NCBI GenBank assembly: GCA_944739405.2
Contig: OX123205.2
Coordinates: forward strand, 40,754,475 to 40,818,474
Source of the DNA: Euclidia mi
Lineage: Eukaryota > Arthropoda > Insecta > Lepidoptera > Erebidae
Direction: 5' to 3'
Length of the DNA: 64,000 nucleotides
This document shows, piece by piece, positions 21,966 to 33,235 of the stretch (position 1 is the stretch's first letter; every line of letters begins with the position of its first letter). The notes below the pieces were generated by a model. That model did not search any database. It was not told the DNA's origin and worked only from the letters and a program-made list of their open reading frames with translations. Position numbers and translations under genes: made by a program.

Positions 21966-22110
21966 ACTTCGCCTGCGGTTTCGTCCGCGTGAATTATACT
22001 TTTGAACCCTCCTGAGGATTTACAGTAACAATTGATGAAAACCGTACAAGAAACCCATTCGATAGTTTTCGAGTTCATCGTGGTCATACACAGATACACG
22101 GGAAGGAAGG
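21966..22110 (+). repeat. Dispersed repeat of possible Helitron origin
   Basis: TCGCCTGCGGTTTCGTCCGC followed by TGAACCCTCCTGAGGATTTA is a variant of an abundant moth repeat; its relative at 40.2 kb has CCCGCGGTTTCACCAGGGTC. The Helitron origin is from general knowledge and the termini are not resolved. Confidence 0.4.
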
Positions 22111-22328
22111 GTGACTTCATTTGATAATAAGTATTGATGTTTATAAGTTTAGGTAAATTACAAACATTTCACTGAGTTATAAGTCACCTCATAAAGATAT
22201 TTAATTGTATGCCAATAATCAGACACCAAACAAACTCACTCCAAATTATAAGATATAAAGAAGTTTTCTTGTCACATATTACCTACATTTATTTTCGTAA
22301 TCAAAAGCTGTACCGTATTGCGGTACCA

Positions 22329-22530
22329 TATATAATAATAATAATATATTTATTTGCTAAAAACATGGTGTTATTAGGTGTTACAATATAAAATTTCCGT
22401 ACAATACACGTTTTGCTTAAACTAAGCATGCAAAATGACTGGTAGATAATGCCTACGGCATTAAGTCCGCCTCTGTACAATTTATGTGCATAAAGTTTAA
22501 ATAATAAATAATAATAATAAAAATTATAGT
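22329..22530 (+). repeat. LINE 3'-end fragment
   Basis: TAATGCCTACGGCATTAAGT and CCGCCTCTGTACAATTTATG lead to an (AAT)n-like tail. This is the usual layout of a 5'-truncated moth LINE 3' UTR. No coding part remains. Confidence 0.5.
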
Positions 22531-22845
22531 TATAGTTTGTGAATATGTTTACTCTCCATATATTCATTGAGACTATAAAATGAATTTTCTTTAAACCAAT
22601 CACTCATTTTGATTTTAAAAAGCCTGTTATAGCAACCATAACCAAGATCGAAACAGTATATTCCAGAAATACGAGTAACACACCAGCCAACTTACAAAGC
22701 GATACTGACATTCTTCTGTATTTAATTGTCCGATGACTGCATACAACGTAAACACATCGTAACACAGCGCGGTATTCAGACGGAAATAATAACTCATTCT
22801 GAATGCAGTTGGGTCTCGCGATAGACGACGTGTTATTGGACGTAC

Positions 22846-23345
22846 CTTTATATTAATAACTGTTCTCAGGATGACTCACAGTGGTCTGAGTCTGCCACAC
22901 ACGATGGCGATGTTAAGATTTTGTTCCACTGCTACAGTGGAGACAAGTAGCTTTCAAATACTGATGTATGATGCAGTCAAGTGATAATTGAGGTCCTTTG
23001 GACCCTCAGAGTGAGACAATGTGTGGCAAATAGCGACTTCAATAATCTATTGATGCATGCAAAAGGTCATAGCTAGCAGATACTCAGCGAGTATGTAAAG
23101 CCGTTTATCTCGGCACACATAAAGAACAGATCAGATACGTACATACATAGACTCACGCATGTTTCTCAAAGGGGTAGGGGGCGCCATTTGCAGCGATCCT
23201 GACATATCTCTCTTAATTCATTCACTCCCTTCAAATTTCTGATGCATGCTCGTCTGTTTAGGGTACTTTTGACCTGTCCTTTTTTTAGGAAGTCTTCAAT
23301 CTGGTCAGAGAACGTATCGTCAACAGATCAGATAATTGTAAAAAA
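22846..23345. repeat. First unit of a diverged local duplication
   Basis: It shares with 23,461-23,860, in the same order: ACTGTTCTCAGGATGA, TCTGCCACACACGATGGCGA, TAATCTATTGATGCATGCAA, AAAGGTCAT and CAGATCAGATAATTGTA. Within this unit the CAGATCAG motif is split by the RTE-like fragment at 23,139-23,310. That insertion came after the duplication, because the second unit lacks it. Confidence 0.75.
23139..23310 (-). pseudogene. RTE-like LINE C-terminal fragment
   Basis: The minus strand reads STLNRRACIRNLKGVNELRE and ICQDRCKWR, then a damaged end with ATGCGTGAGTCTATGTATGT. Compared with the copies at 18.9 and 53.7 kb, a few codons are deleted just before the stop. Confidence 0.75.
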
Positions 23346-23460
23346 ATCATATATTAGAAAATCATAAAAAGAATCAGGACCATGGATGCTTTAGAAGACA
23401 AAGCTTATTGTATCGCAGTAGCCGGTTAGAGACATGCACAGACAGTGGAAAATGCTATGA

Positions 23461-23860
23461 CGTACCTTTCTATTATTAACTGTTCCCAGGATGAGTCTCA
23501 GTAGCTTAGGTCTGCCACACACGGTGGCGATATTAAAAAAAAATCCGCTGCTAGCGTGGACACGATTTGCTTTCAAATGTTTGAGTAAGACACCATCCAG
23601 TGATATCCAGAGTCCCTCGATGCCTCAAAGCGAGGAAATTTTACTCAGATGAGTGGTGTAAACTTATAAGTATGAGTAGCCTGAAGCAAAATTACGACGA
23701 AAATAATCTATTGATGCATGCAAAAGGTCATGGTTGCAAACTCAGAGAGCACGTAAACCAGAAGAAATAAGTTATTGTCATTTACTAGCAGCAATTTTTA
23801 ACGCAAGGTATACTACACGCTTAATCCCAAATTATTTTGGACAGATCAGATAATTGTAGA
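23461..23860. repeat. Second unit of the local duplication
   Basis: It pairs with 22,846-23,345. Divergence is substantial, with many substitutions and several indels, so this is an old duplication. Confidence 0.7.
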
Positions 23861-26020
23861 ATCATGTAGGTACATCTGTAAAATCATGTATATAAGAGAA
23901 GATCGAGACGGGTAGATGATATAGTTATGGTTTGATGTCGAATTTGCTGTCTATTTGCAAAGGTACTGTATATTATTGCTTCGCGTAGTTTCTCTAGCCA
24001 CTTTTGTATTCTTCATCCGTCAGTATTATAATTTACAACACGTAATTAATACCTCACACCCCGCTAATCGCCTTCAGTAGGCCAAGTTCTTTAGAAAAGC
24101 TATTTGTAGAAATTACATGAAGAGACCTGAAGATATTAAATTTATTGGACATTAGCCATCTTATCTTATAAATGACTTTGAGAAGTCAATTCGTTGCACT
24201 TTCGACGCTCTTGTTTCATTTAGTCCAACGCTATTTTATCGAGAGTTTGGTACTCGATCATCAGATCGTTTGAAAAATGTCTTGATCTACTACACCTGGC
24301 ATCTCTGCTACAAATTTTATTACTACTACTAGAAACTGCTGCTGCAGCTGCTGCAACTGCCTCCAACTGTTACACTCAAAAGGTGTGTAGGGTCTAGCTC
24401 TTCTTGGCTTGTGAGCTTTGTATGGATGCAAACATATTATGACTGACTACGTCGACATCTATAATGGTTACGTAATAATGATACGTGTTGTCCAGTTTGT
24501 AGTAGATGCCTTGGCCACTACACTGGCTTCTAATGCCCTCTGCGCTGAACTTTGCGTGATATTCCTTATTCATTATCATAAGCCTTTTATGTACAGTGTC
24601 TTGCTGCTTGGTACGGGCCTCTTCGCACTATGAGGAGATAAGTCAAATCTAGCCAAGTGCGCGTTAGCAGACCAAGGCTTTCGAAAATATTGTAGAGAAC
24701 ACTCAGACAAGCAGACTTCCTCTCCGTGTTATTCTTCACAGTGTAACAAGCGATATTTTACAATTGAATACCCACTTAATGTAGAAGTGACAACGGAGCG
24801 CTTCGTGTCACCCAAGAGTGAATGTATCAGTCTGTTAATCCATTACGCTATCGCTGCCGTATGCCTTATTACTCAACTTCCCCAAAAAGTCCAAATATTT
24901 CTATATAGCCAAATTGTAGTAAAAAAATTCAACGAAACGTAAAGTTATTTTGGAATAACTGCCTAATTAGCAACGTAAACTTACGGTCAGTTAGCAGCAA
25001 ATGGGTCGAGGATGGATTGAACGGAAGCTAATTTACCGCAAACACGGGGAAATTAATACACTGGAAAGTATCTTTAAAGTAGAAACTTAATATAACATCA
25101 CGCCTTATATATTTTGAGGGGTAAATGGAATCAGGTAACAGTGCTTATTTAACGTTCGTTTCACGGGGCAAGTAAAAAATATTGCTTTTGAATCATGGTG
25201 AAGCTTTAAGACCTAAATGTCAAGGTTTTTCTGTTGTGTAAGTAAATCCAGGAGACATAATCATACTTAAATCGGACTCGGTTCTAATAATTTATCATAG
25301 CCCTACCGTCATTCCGGTCGCATCCACCTTAGAGTTATGTGTCTGCTTTCTAAATTGACCAGATTTCACAGAATATTTATATTTTCCACAGAGCAACTGC
25401 CATCTGATCTCCCTAAGACGTCACTGCCACAATATCGATCTCAGGTACTAAAAACCCTCGACAATTTTTTTTACGTAATAATTATGCTATTATATACAAA
25501 TCTATAAATGATATATACAATTTTTTTATACAAATTCGCATTATTTTTTTGTTCCCATCTCATTCAAATTTTATCAAAGAAAACAGGACAGCAATATATA
25601 AAATTAACTTTAGTTGTTTACAACAGAATCACTTATTATCTTGCAAAATAATTCCCTAGACAGAACGAAAGCTCACAGTTCTCAAAATAGCTACAGTTAA
25701 AATAAACTTTGTTTTCCATTGCGGTTTTACAGCACGTTTTTATTGCTCGTCCGCTGAACAAAAGAACAACGGACGTAAAACACAAGTGTAGTTTTAACAG
25801 TGAAGTGGAGAGCATTGTCGCGAGCTCGCTAAAGAATTTGTCTAAGGCTACTGATACAACAAAGCTGTGTGAAGATGAGCGGCACACGAGGAAAGCATCG
25901 AACGGTATTTACTGTTATGATATTAAATTATTACTTAAACTAGGTTTTGGCCGCGGTTTCGCACTTTCTTGCATTAAAATGCCTGAAACCAGGTCGTTAG
26001 ATAAAGGATCTAAGTATTTT
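23861..26020. other. No recognisable gene; decayed repeats
   Basis: 24,310-24,370 is a (CTG/CAA)-rich patch with GCTGCTGCAGCTGCTGCAAC. 24,590-24,720 looks like an old dispersed repeat (TTGGTACGGGCCTCTTCGCA). A 117-codon plus-strand frame at 25,709-26,062 runs into the SINE-E copy and has no domain I recognise. Confidence 0.4.
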
Positions 26021-26027
26021 TTTTATA

Positions 26028-26340
26028 ATAATAGGCGGCAAACGAACAGACGTATCGCCTGATGGTAAGCAATTACCGCCGCCCATGGACACAAGCAACA
26101 CCACAGGAGTCACAAGTGTGTTGCTGCGCCTTGTGGATGGGAAATGCGATAGGAAGAGGAGTGGTATGAGGGAGAAGGAATAGGGGATTTCAGAGGCCCT
26201 ACCTCCGGCACTCTCACTCACCGAACGAAACGCAACAGTTTAAGTACTGTTACTTTGCGTCGATTTTCTGTGAGAGGGTAGTACTTCCCCAGTCGAGCCG
26301 GCCCATTCATGTTGAAATCAGCAAGGTTCTACTACCTACT
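26028..26340 (+). mobile_element. SINE-E repeat copy 2
   Basis: It starts ATAGGCGGCAAACGAACAGA and contains CGCCTGATGGTAAGCAATTA, CCACAGGAGTCACAAGTGTG, ACTCTCACTCACCGAACGAA and GTCGATTTTCTGTGAGAGGG. It ends near CAGCAAGGTTCTACTACCTA. Same order as the copy at 55.95 kb. Confidence 0.8.
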
Positions 26341-26511
26341 ACTACCATATAATAATATGCTATCTTGTGTTAACAAAAAGTTACAGTTATTCCGCGCGTC
26401 ACAGAGTCCAAAGCTCGTAGTCCTGGTTGACATGCCGATCTGTGGCAGTCATTTTCAGCCAGTATCCTAAAAACGCTGACTCTAATCTATCATTTGACTG
26501 CACTGCACTGT

Positions 26512-26726
26512 AAGCGTAGTGGTTTAAGCGGCCGCCTCGTCGCTTGACACTGCGCCGAGTGTCGCGGGTTCGATTCCCACACGAGACAACACTTTGTGTG
26601 ATCCATAAATTGTTGTTTCGAGTCTGTGTGTTAATTTTCCTCATTAGATATATGTTTGCAAAGTCCCCCGCGACACAGGATTTAGTCCTAATGCGGGAGT
26701 TGTCTTTAAAAAAAATATCTATGAAA
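26512..26726 (+). mobile_element. SINE-C copy
   Basis: A box GTAGTGGTTTAAGCGGCCGC and B box GCGGGTTCGATTCCCACACG form a tRNA-like head. TTTGTGTGATCCATAAATTG, CCCCGCGACACAGGATTTAG and GCGGGAGTTGTCTTTAAAAA follow. The inverted copy at 58.7 kb matches throughout. Confidence 0.85.
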
Positions 26727-29202
26727 TAACTACAATATTACGAAAGGTTAGACTATAAGGCGGACTTTTGGCTCGACAAGTCTTTGATGCAAGATGTATA
26801 ACGCTAGGATGAGTACTGATAATGCGTATTATGTGAAATGAACGAAGCTAGGAAAATAAAATAATGCTTATATTGCCTAGCACATTTCTAGAGGCTACGC
26901 TGTCTTTGTGAATAAAGTTCATTGTGAAGGATCGCACGACAGCCATTTTGTTTTCAAGTGGCATTCATATTATCCTACTATCTATGATCTTATAACTATG
27001 AAAGTAACTCTATCTGATGGTTATCCTTAGTTTTTTTGTTTAAATTAAATAAAAACATCCAACTAAGGGACACAAAGACTAATAAGAATAAAAGGGTTCT
27101 TTCCAACTAGTCAAATCAAGCAATGTTAATGAAATGTCAAAAAACAACGTTTGCCAAGGGTTTTGTATGAAATATGACGTAGTGACGTCACAGTGTTTAG
27201 CTGTCAAGTAGAATACGTATTATCAATGAATTGAATGAATTAATTGATGAATGAAACTACTATTTTTTTGACATATTTCCGTAGATAAAAATACTTATAT
27301 AATTTATTTCACTTGCAGGAAACTTCCCTATTGACTGGGCTACTAATGTAGTAGTTAGTGACCTGTAACTGCTAAGCTGGAGGTTGTCTGTTTGATTCCT
27401 ACCCATAACAAATCTTTATGAGAGAGATCTTTAAGTATGTTTATCAATTACCGATTGTACAAACTCTACTTAGTTTAGGATGGGATGACTATGTGTGAGT
27501 TGACCTAGGATCATAATCATCCTCCTAGCGATAACGTACATACTTGCAATCCGGGATCTGCTTACTAGTCTAGTTTCATGAACTGATCTAAGATATTATC
27601 ATTTAAACAATTCGTAGCTCAAACAAATTGTTGTCATGTGTAGAGGTTAAAAGTAAAATACTTGGTTGATAAGACGTCTTATTCCACAAAATCACATTAA
27701 TGCATACCAAGTTCAAAACGCTGCCACTTAGTAAATATCCAGCAACAAATGAATTGAGCTTTAGAACAAAGAATGCCATCATAGCATTGTTTATTCATGT
27801 TGCCACTGCCGTCTTGACATTTAATAATACATACTCACCCTAATATAATTAATAAATTAATCACCGGACCACGGGTTCCAAGGCTGCGATCAAACGGCTT
27901 TGATTAGATTTGCAACCATTTTTTTACGAGGTTGAAAATCCCTTCGGATCGCCGGCTCTTGTGGAAATGAAAGCCGGAGTTTGTTGTGTTACCACTAAAA
28001 CCACCCAAAGACTGGGTACCGGAGCTTTTCAGTCTTCCTCTCATGGCGCCATATGCAACTAAAACTATTCCCAGGGAAGGCACAGGCTCTCACTTGCCCT
28101 ATGAAAGATTTGCCACCATAGAGAGCTACATATATTTATTTTACCATCCATAGCCGCATCCCAATTGAGTTCAATGTCAAAATCGCTGTTCGCTACCGCC
28201 TGGTAAAGCGTAAAATACGTCGAAGCGATTTGGCATTGAGAACAAAGACACTCCAAGTAACAAAGTTCTCCTGATATGCATAGTTTACAGGCTCACAGCA
28301 CTGGTAACTTTCTCTTAGTGGTTCCAGGTTTTACTACAAAGCTTATAACTGGTTACACGGAGTTCGTTTGGGTTTGTAGTATACCTGTTATTATAAGTTG
28401 ACTTATTGTCGTATATAAAACGAAATTATAGGCGAAATAAAGGCTAAGATGGCCTATAAAAGTGTTGCATAGGTGTAAACACACTTGAGAAAACTTGTTC
28501 CAGTAAGTTACACTTATAATCGCCTACAAGAAGTAATTATTAATCTGCTATGAGTGTCATACGCCAGTAATAGTAATTTGTAGAACTAAATGCACTTAGA
28601 ACCATTTGAATTTGTTACATGACCTTATAGGGATGTATAAGTCAACTTTATGTGGCAATTATGAGTGAATTTGTTCTACAGTGGTTTCTTCTAAGAGTAA
28701 GTGTACTTGATAATATTGTGGACTCTCGAATGCTGTTATAGTCTTAATTTCTGTATAAGGGTTTCTTGTAAATCCATTAGAGTCCAAAGATATCTTTATG
28801 AAGTCCATATAGGAAGACAATTGCTTATAATATTTATCGCATCTTCACAGCCATTTTGATTTCTATTGACACACAATATGGCGTCACAATATGGCGCGAC
28901 ACTTCTGTTAGGACTAATATAATTTTTAAACACAGCTTAGTAAATACGCCGTGTTTAAAAGGCGAACAAAAATTGAGATGTAAAACACAATATACTTCAC
29001 CGAAAATATTTACGCGTTTGCCGTGCAAACATTTATACACGTGTAGAATTACGTGCGAAATACTTGTTAATACATTTTATATAAAATAGATGAACTTCCC
29101 TTTTACTTTTCTTATTTTTTTCCCAACCGTAGAACACAACACAACAGAAATTCACAAATGTTTGAAGTAGCTATTAATAGAAGCGCGGAGTACGTTACAC
29201 GC
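26727..29202. other. No recognisable gene; old SINE-like remnants
   Basis: 27,337-27,560 has a decayed tRNA-like layout (GTAGTAGTTAGTGACCTGTA, TCTGTTTGATTCCTACCCAT). 27,890-28,060 (CCCTTCGGATCGCCGGCTCT) resembles a dispersed moth repeat. Open frames near 28.9 kb (about 77 codons) show no domain. Confidence 0.4.
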
Positions 29203-29390
29203 CTGGCTGGTTCTATTAAATGCTGATAGTGAGCTCCGCAGGAGCAAATGGTTCTCCGGAGTCTAACTATAAGTGTATTATGGGCTTAAGTCGTGGTGTC
29301 TGGTTCTATGAGATGCTTATAGCTGGCTTCGCGGGAGCAGATAGTTCTGCGTAGTCCAACCATAAGTATATTATTGGTCTAAGTGGTGCT
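29203..29390. repeat. Two-copy tandem repeat, period about 93 bp
   Basis: The two units share TGGTTCTAT, GCTCCGCAGGAGCA versus GCTTCGCGGGAGCA, GTCTAACTATAAGTGTATTA versus GTCCAACCATAAGTATATTA, and a TTAAGT/CTAAGT end. The divergence looks old. Confidence 0.75.
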
Positions 29391-30562
29391 CGCCAAGTCT
29401 ACTATGAGTGTTTTATTAGACAAAGTACGCGTATAAAATGGGTTGTAAACTTCTACTAGTCTGTTATAATCCTGGCCCCGGAACCACTACAAGACTACAT
29501 TTTGTTACTTGGGACGCTTTCATAGGATTATTTCGTATTGTTTCAACCATTGTGTCCCGAATATCAGAAAGCAGTGATGGATCGTTATTAAACACGCTTT
29601 TGAGGCTACATTGGATAGAACAATAAAACCATTGGGCTGTTAAAAGGCCGAGATATTTTATAATATATGAAATTTTTTGATGTCGCCTCTTTGGTTTTGT
29701 GATTTATTGCCTTCGCCGGGATCGTTTTATAGATTTTGGTGCGAAGTATACGCCGTGAACGTATTTGATATATTTGTTGTACATTCATGAATTTTAAACG
29801 TTTATATTATTTTATCACGGGTTATAAGGAATGAACGCATAGCATTTGTTACCTTTGTTTTTTGGTTCAATTAAAAATAAACTGGTAAAACTCCCAGATA
29901 GCAAACAGAATTGGATTTGTTGCTAAAAAAATATTTGAACCACGATGATTATTTAGCTATAATAGGCCAGTGTGAAGAACTACAAACTACCATGCAAAGG
30001 ATCTTGGAACTGAAGTCACGGCATATAGTAACGGTTTTTAAAGTACTTGCGTTTTTTTTTTAAATGTCCACCTCCTGTCTTGGAGAGCCCGTTAAGTCGT
30101 TAGCTATGTTGAGATCATACGCAGGCGCTACGGGGCAGTTCAAGAAGACTAACACCCACAAAGACACTGGCAGATCTTCACGACAGCTTAACGTACAATC
30201 AAACAAGTCGGCGCTGGACCAGTTTGAAAAAAAATCCCTTGGCTCGCTCATAGAGTTGAGGCAATCTAGAAACTGGTTTTGTATACGAGTGTCAATGTGC
30301 ACGTAAAGTAGCACTGGAAGCGACGATGTCTTGCTGAGTGATTCTCGCCCTTATGGTGGTCGAGCGGGAAGTTGTTTAAATGTACTCTCTGTAAAACGGG
30401 GTAAGCGATAATTAACTGGCAATTACGTTCTCACATGAATTCGAAAAGTTAGTTGTCTGTGCCGTGGCTTTAAATAGGATACGGTTTGCATGGCAGTCTC
30501 TTGGCATCTCCACTAGGCTACCGCTGCCTGCATTATTTTATAGATTTACTTTACATAAAATA
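29391..30562. other. No recognisable gene; one decayed SINE-like piece
   Basis: 30,065-30,310 has CTTGGAGAGCCCGTTAAGTC, related to the body of the SINE at 48.2 kb (CTCGGAGAGCACGTTAAGCA). Nothing coding is supported. Confidence 0.4.
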
Positions 30563-30572
30563 CAGAATTGTA
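30563..30572. repeat. Target-site duplication, left copy
   Basis: CAGAATTGTA is immediately next to the poly(T) (poly(A) on the minus strand) of the I-type LINE. It is identical to 36,102-36,111. Confidence 0.88.
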
Positions 30573-30655
30573 TTTTTTTTTTTTCTTTATTTAAGGAGCT
30601 TTGTCATTTATATGACCATATCGCTCCATTGTACCTACTCACATTCAGAATCTAA

Positions 30656-33052
30656 TCACTGGGAACGTCGTCGTAAACCAACTTGAACCGTACGGTATAA
30701 CAATTTTGCTGTTTCAGACAGCGGGTATGCTAAGACAGTGTTGCAACATCCAACATCCCTTACATCTATTACTTCTTTCAATACATCGAATCTAATGTCC
30801 TCGTTCCGGACACATTCCAGCATAATATGTATTACATCCTCTATCACCTCACACTCAGAACAAAAAGGTGATGGTACTTTTTTCATTAAAAAGGCAAATT
30901 TGTTAAGTGGAATGTGTCCGGATCGGAGTCTAAACGCTACTGTCAGTGTATTTCTATTTGCAGTGGAATTCACAAACCAAGGGCACTTCAATGGTTCCTT
31001 TTGCAATGTCTGATACCAAACTCCTTTATCCTTGCATGTTTCATAGAAATGAACTTTCCACATGTCAAAACAATATTCTTTGACTAAATAAAAACTGTCC
31101 GAAAAGTACGGTAAAACATTAAGAGACACGCCATCACAAGCAGCTTCCTTCGCCAATATATCCACTCTCTCATTCCCTACTATACCAATGTGTGACGGAA
31201 TCCACTGAAGGGTTATTTCTTTCAACTGACCCTTTAATTGAAATATTGATCTAATAATACTATAAGCAATCGGTGTGCCACTTAAAGATGAAGTGCATCG
31301 AGCCACGTGTTGTAGGGCGCTTTTTGAGTCGGTTAAAATTACGAATTTATTATAATCAACTGATTTGATGTAAGACAAAGCCTCTGAGATGGCAATCAAT
31401 TCAAGGTACATAACAGACATGTTATTCTCAATTTTAAATTTGCAGTATGTATCTATTTGTGGATCAAAGAATGCTGCTCCCATGGATCTATGCTGCATAT
31501 CATCCGAATTTTCTTTAGATCCATCAGTAAATAATTTATAATGATTTGAGTACTGGTCTAGACATAATGAACAGGTGTTTTTAAGCTCGGTATTGTTATA
31601 TGCCCTTTTAGCTTGATCAATGCCATCGATTTGATGTTTAATACAGGTTCTAATATCGTACCAATTTGTCCAATAGTCTAAGGTAAACATATCTAATTGA
31701 TCTGTTGAGTGGACTTTTATACTTTTAAATTTTAAAAATATTTGAATCAGTAACGGAATTTGTTTACGTCTCCAATATCGTCGTGTAATAAATAGACTTA
31801 GCTCTTCAACAACTTTACAAGTAACATTGCTAGTTGAGGACAATGATTTTAGCCAAAATTTTCCTGCAAGTAATAAACGACGGATCCGTAATGGTTCTAA
31901 GCTCAATTCGCTCTCCATGACGTGGATGGGAGTACTCTTAATGAAACCACCTATTGTACGTAGGGCTTGGTTTTGCAGTTTGTCTAACTTAAATAAATTT
32001 GACTGACGGCTATTACCGAATAGAAAACTACCATATTCCAATCGACTTCTAATAATTGAAATATAAAGTCGTCTTAAATGTTTAGGGTGTATACCCCAAC
32101 CCGAGCCCGCCAACACTTTGAAGATACCCAAAAATTTATGTGTTTTTTCATACAACTCATTAATGTGCTTCGTCCATTTTAATGAACGATCTAGCCACAT
32201 GCCCAAATATTTAACACAGGTTACTTCTTGTAATGCTGTGTTGTTTATAAATATGCAAATGTTATCTCTGTAAATGCCCTTTTTAAATATACAAATTTTA
32301 CTTTTTGTGGGTGACACACTCAGGCCTAATTCATCTAACAATCTCACTAAAATATCCAAGGATTCTTGGAGTATACTACAGGCACTTCCTGTATTCTTAC
32401 TTGATACATACAACGCAAAGTCATCAGCGTACTGAGAAACGTATATATTATGAATTAAATTACATATATTGTGAGTTGCGACGTTGAACAATAATGGTGA
32501 TAATGGATCACCTTGGGCTAATCCTTGACCAGTACATCGATTGATATAAATATTTTCGTATTTCACTTTTAAATTTCTCAAGCTTAAAAAATTCCAGAGA
32601 TAGTTACATATTTTAGAGCCTACATTAGCTTGGTCCAAAACTTTGAGTAATGCACATATATTAATATTATTATAGGCGTTGTCGATATCTAGAAAACATC
32701 CCAGGGTCAGCTGATCAGTAGAAAAACCTGACTGGATCCTCAAAACTAAACGGGCTAAACTGTCTAGACAGGATTTAGATTTCCTGAAGCCTACTGTCTC
32801 ATTTGAGAAAAATCTATTGCTTTCAAAATACCACTCTAACCTTCTGTTAATAATTGAGTGGAAAACCTTACAAACGCATGATATTAAGCTAATAGGACGA
32901 AGAGAGGAGACTACCATAGGATTCCGACCTGGTTTAGGGATTGGGATTACACAAATATCTCGCCACTGCTTGGGTACGAAACCAGTAGATAGAAAATTAT
33001 TGAATAGGAATAGTAGAATATTTTTTCCTGTTGTAGGCAACCGTTTTAACAT
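30656..33052 (-). CDS. LINE ORF2, downstream open part (RT and RNase H)
   Basis: This 798-residue frame lies after the TGA. YADD is at 208-211 and the RNase H Asp of TDGS at 510. The ATG at its start is internal. Sixty-one further codons upstream (33,053-33,235) are in the same frame and belong to the protein. Confidence 0.9.
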   Translation of the reverse strand: MLKRLPTTGKNILLFLFNNFLSTGFVPKQWRDICVIPIPKPGRNPMVVSSLRPISLISCVCKVFHSIINRRLEWYFESNRFFSNETVGFRKSKSCLDSLARLVLRIQSGFSTDQLTLGCFLDIDNAYNNINICALLKVLDQANVGSKICNYLWNFLSLRNLKVKYENIYINRCTGQGLAQGDPLSPLLFNVATHNICNLIHNIYVSQYADDFALYVSSKNTGSACSILQESLDILVRLLDELGLSVSPTKSKICIFKKGIYRDNICIFINNTALQEVTCVKYLGMWLDRSLKWTKHINELYEKTHKFLGIFKVLAGSGWGIHPKHLRRLYISIIRSRLEYGSFLFGNSRQSNLFKLDKLQNQALRTIGGFIKSTPIHVMESELSLEPLRIRRLLLAGKFWLKSLSSTSNVTCKVVEELSLFITRRYWRRKQIPLLIQIFLKFKSIKVHSTDQLDMFTLDYWTNWYDIRTCIKHQIDGIDQAKRAYNNTELKNTCSLCLDQYSNHYKLFTDGSKENSDDMQHRSMGAAFFDPQIDTYCKFKIENNMSVMYLELIAISEALSYIKSVDYNKFVILTDSKSALQHVARCTSSLSGTPIAYSIIRSIFQLKGQLKEITLQWIPSHIGIVGNERVDILAKEAACDGVSLNVLPYFSDSFYLVKEYCFDMWKVHFYETCKDKGVWYQTLQKEPLKCPWFVNSTANRNTLTVAFRLRSGHIPLNKFAFLMKKVPSPFCSECEVIEDVIHIMLECVRNEDIRFDVLKEVIDVRDVGCCNTVLAYPLSETAKLLYRTVQVGLRRRSQ

Positions 33053-33235
33053 GGAAAATGATATGTTATCACATCCCGGTGCGGTATCACTACTTTTGAT
33101 ACATGATTCTAATTCGTGTATAGTTATTAAAGACTCTAATTTGAGATTAATCGAGTAAAACTTAGGATTTTGTGGACTAACATAGGCAGGGCATAAATTA
33201 ATTAACAGGGATTCACATTTATTTTTATCTAAAAA

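Noticed and set aside
25709..26062. 117-codon plus-strand frame as a host exon
   Set aside because: It runs into the SINE-E element, lacks a donor with conserved phase and shows no domain.
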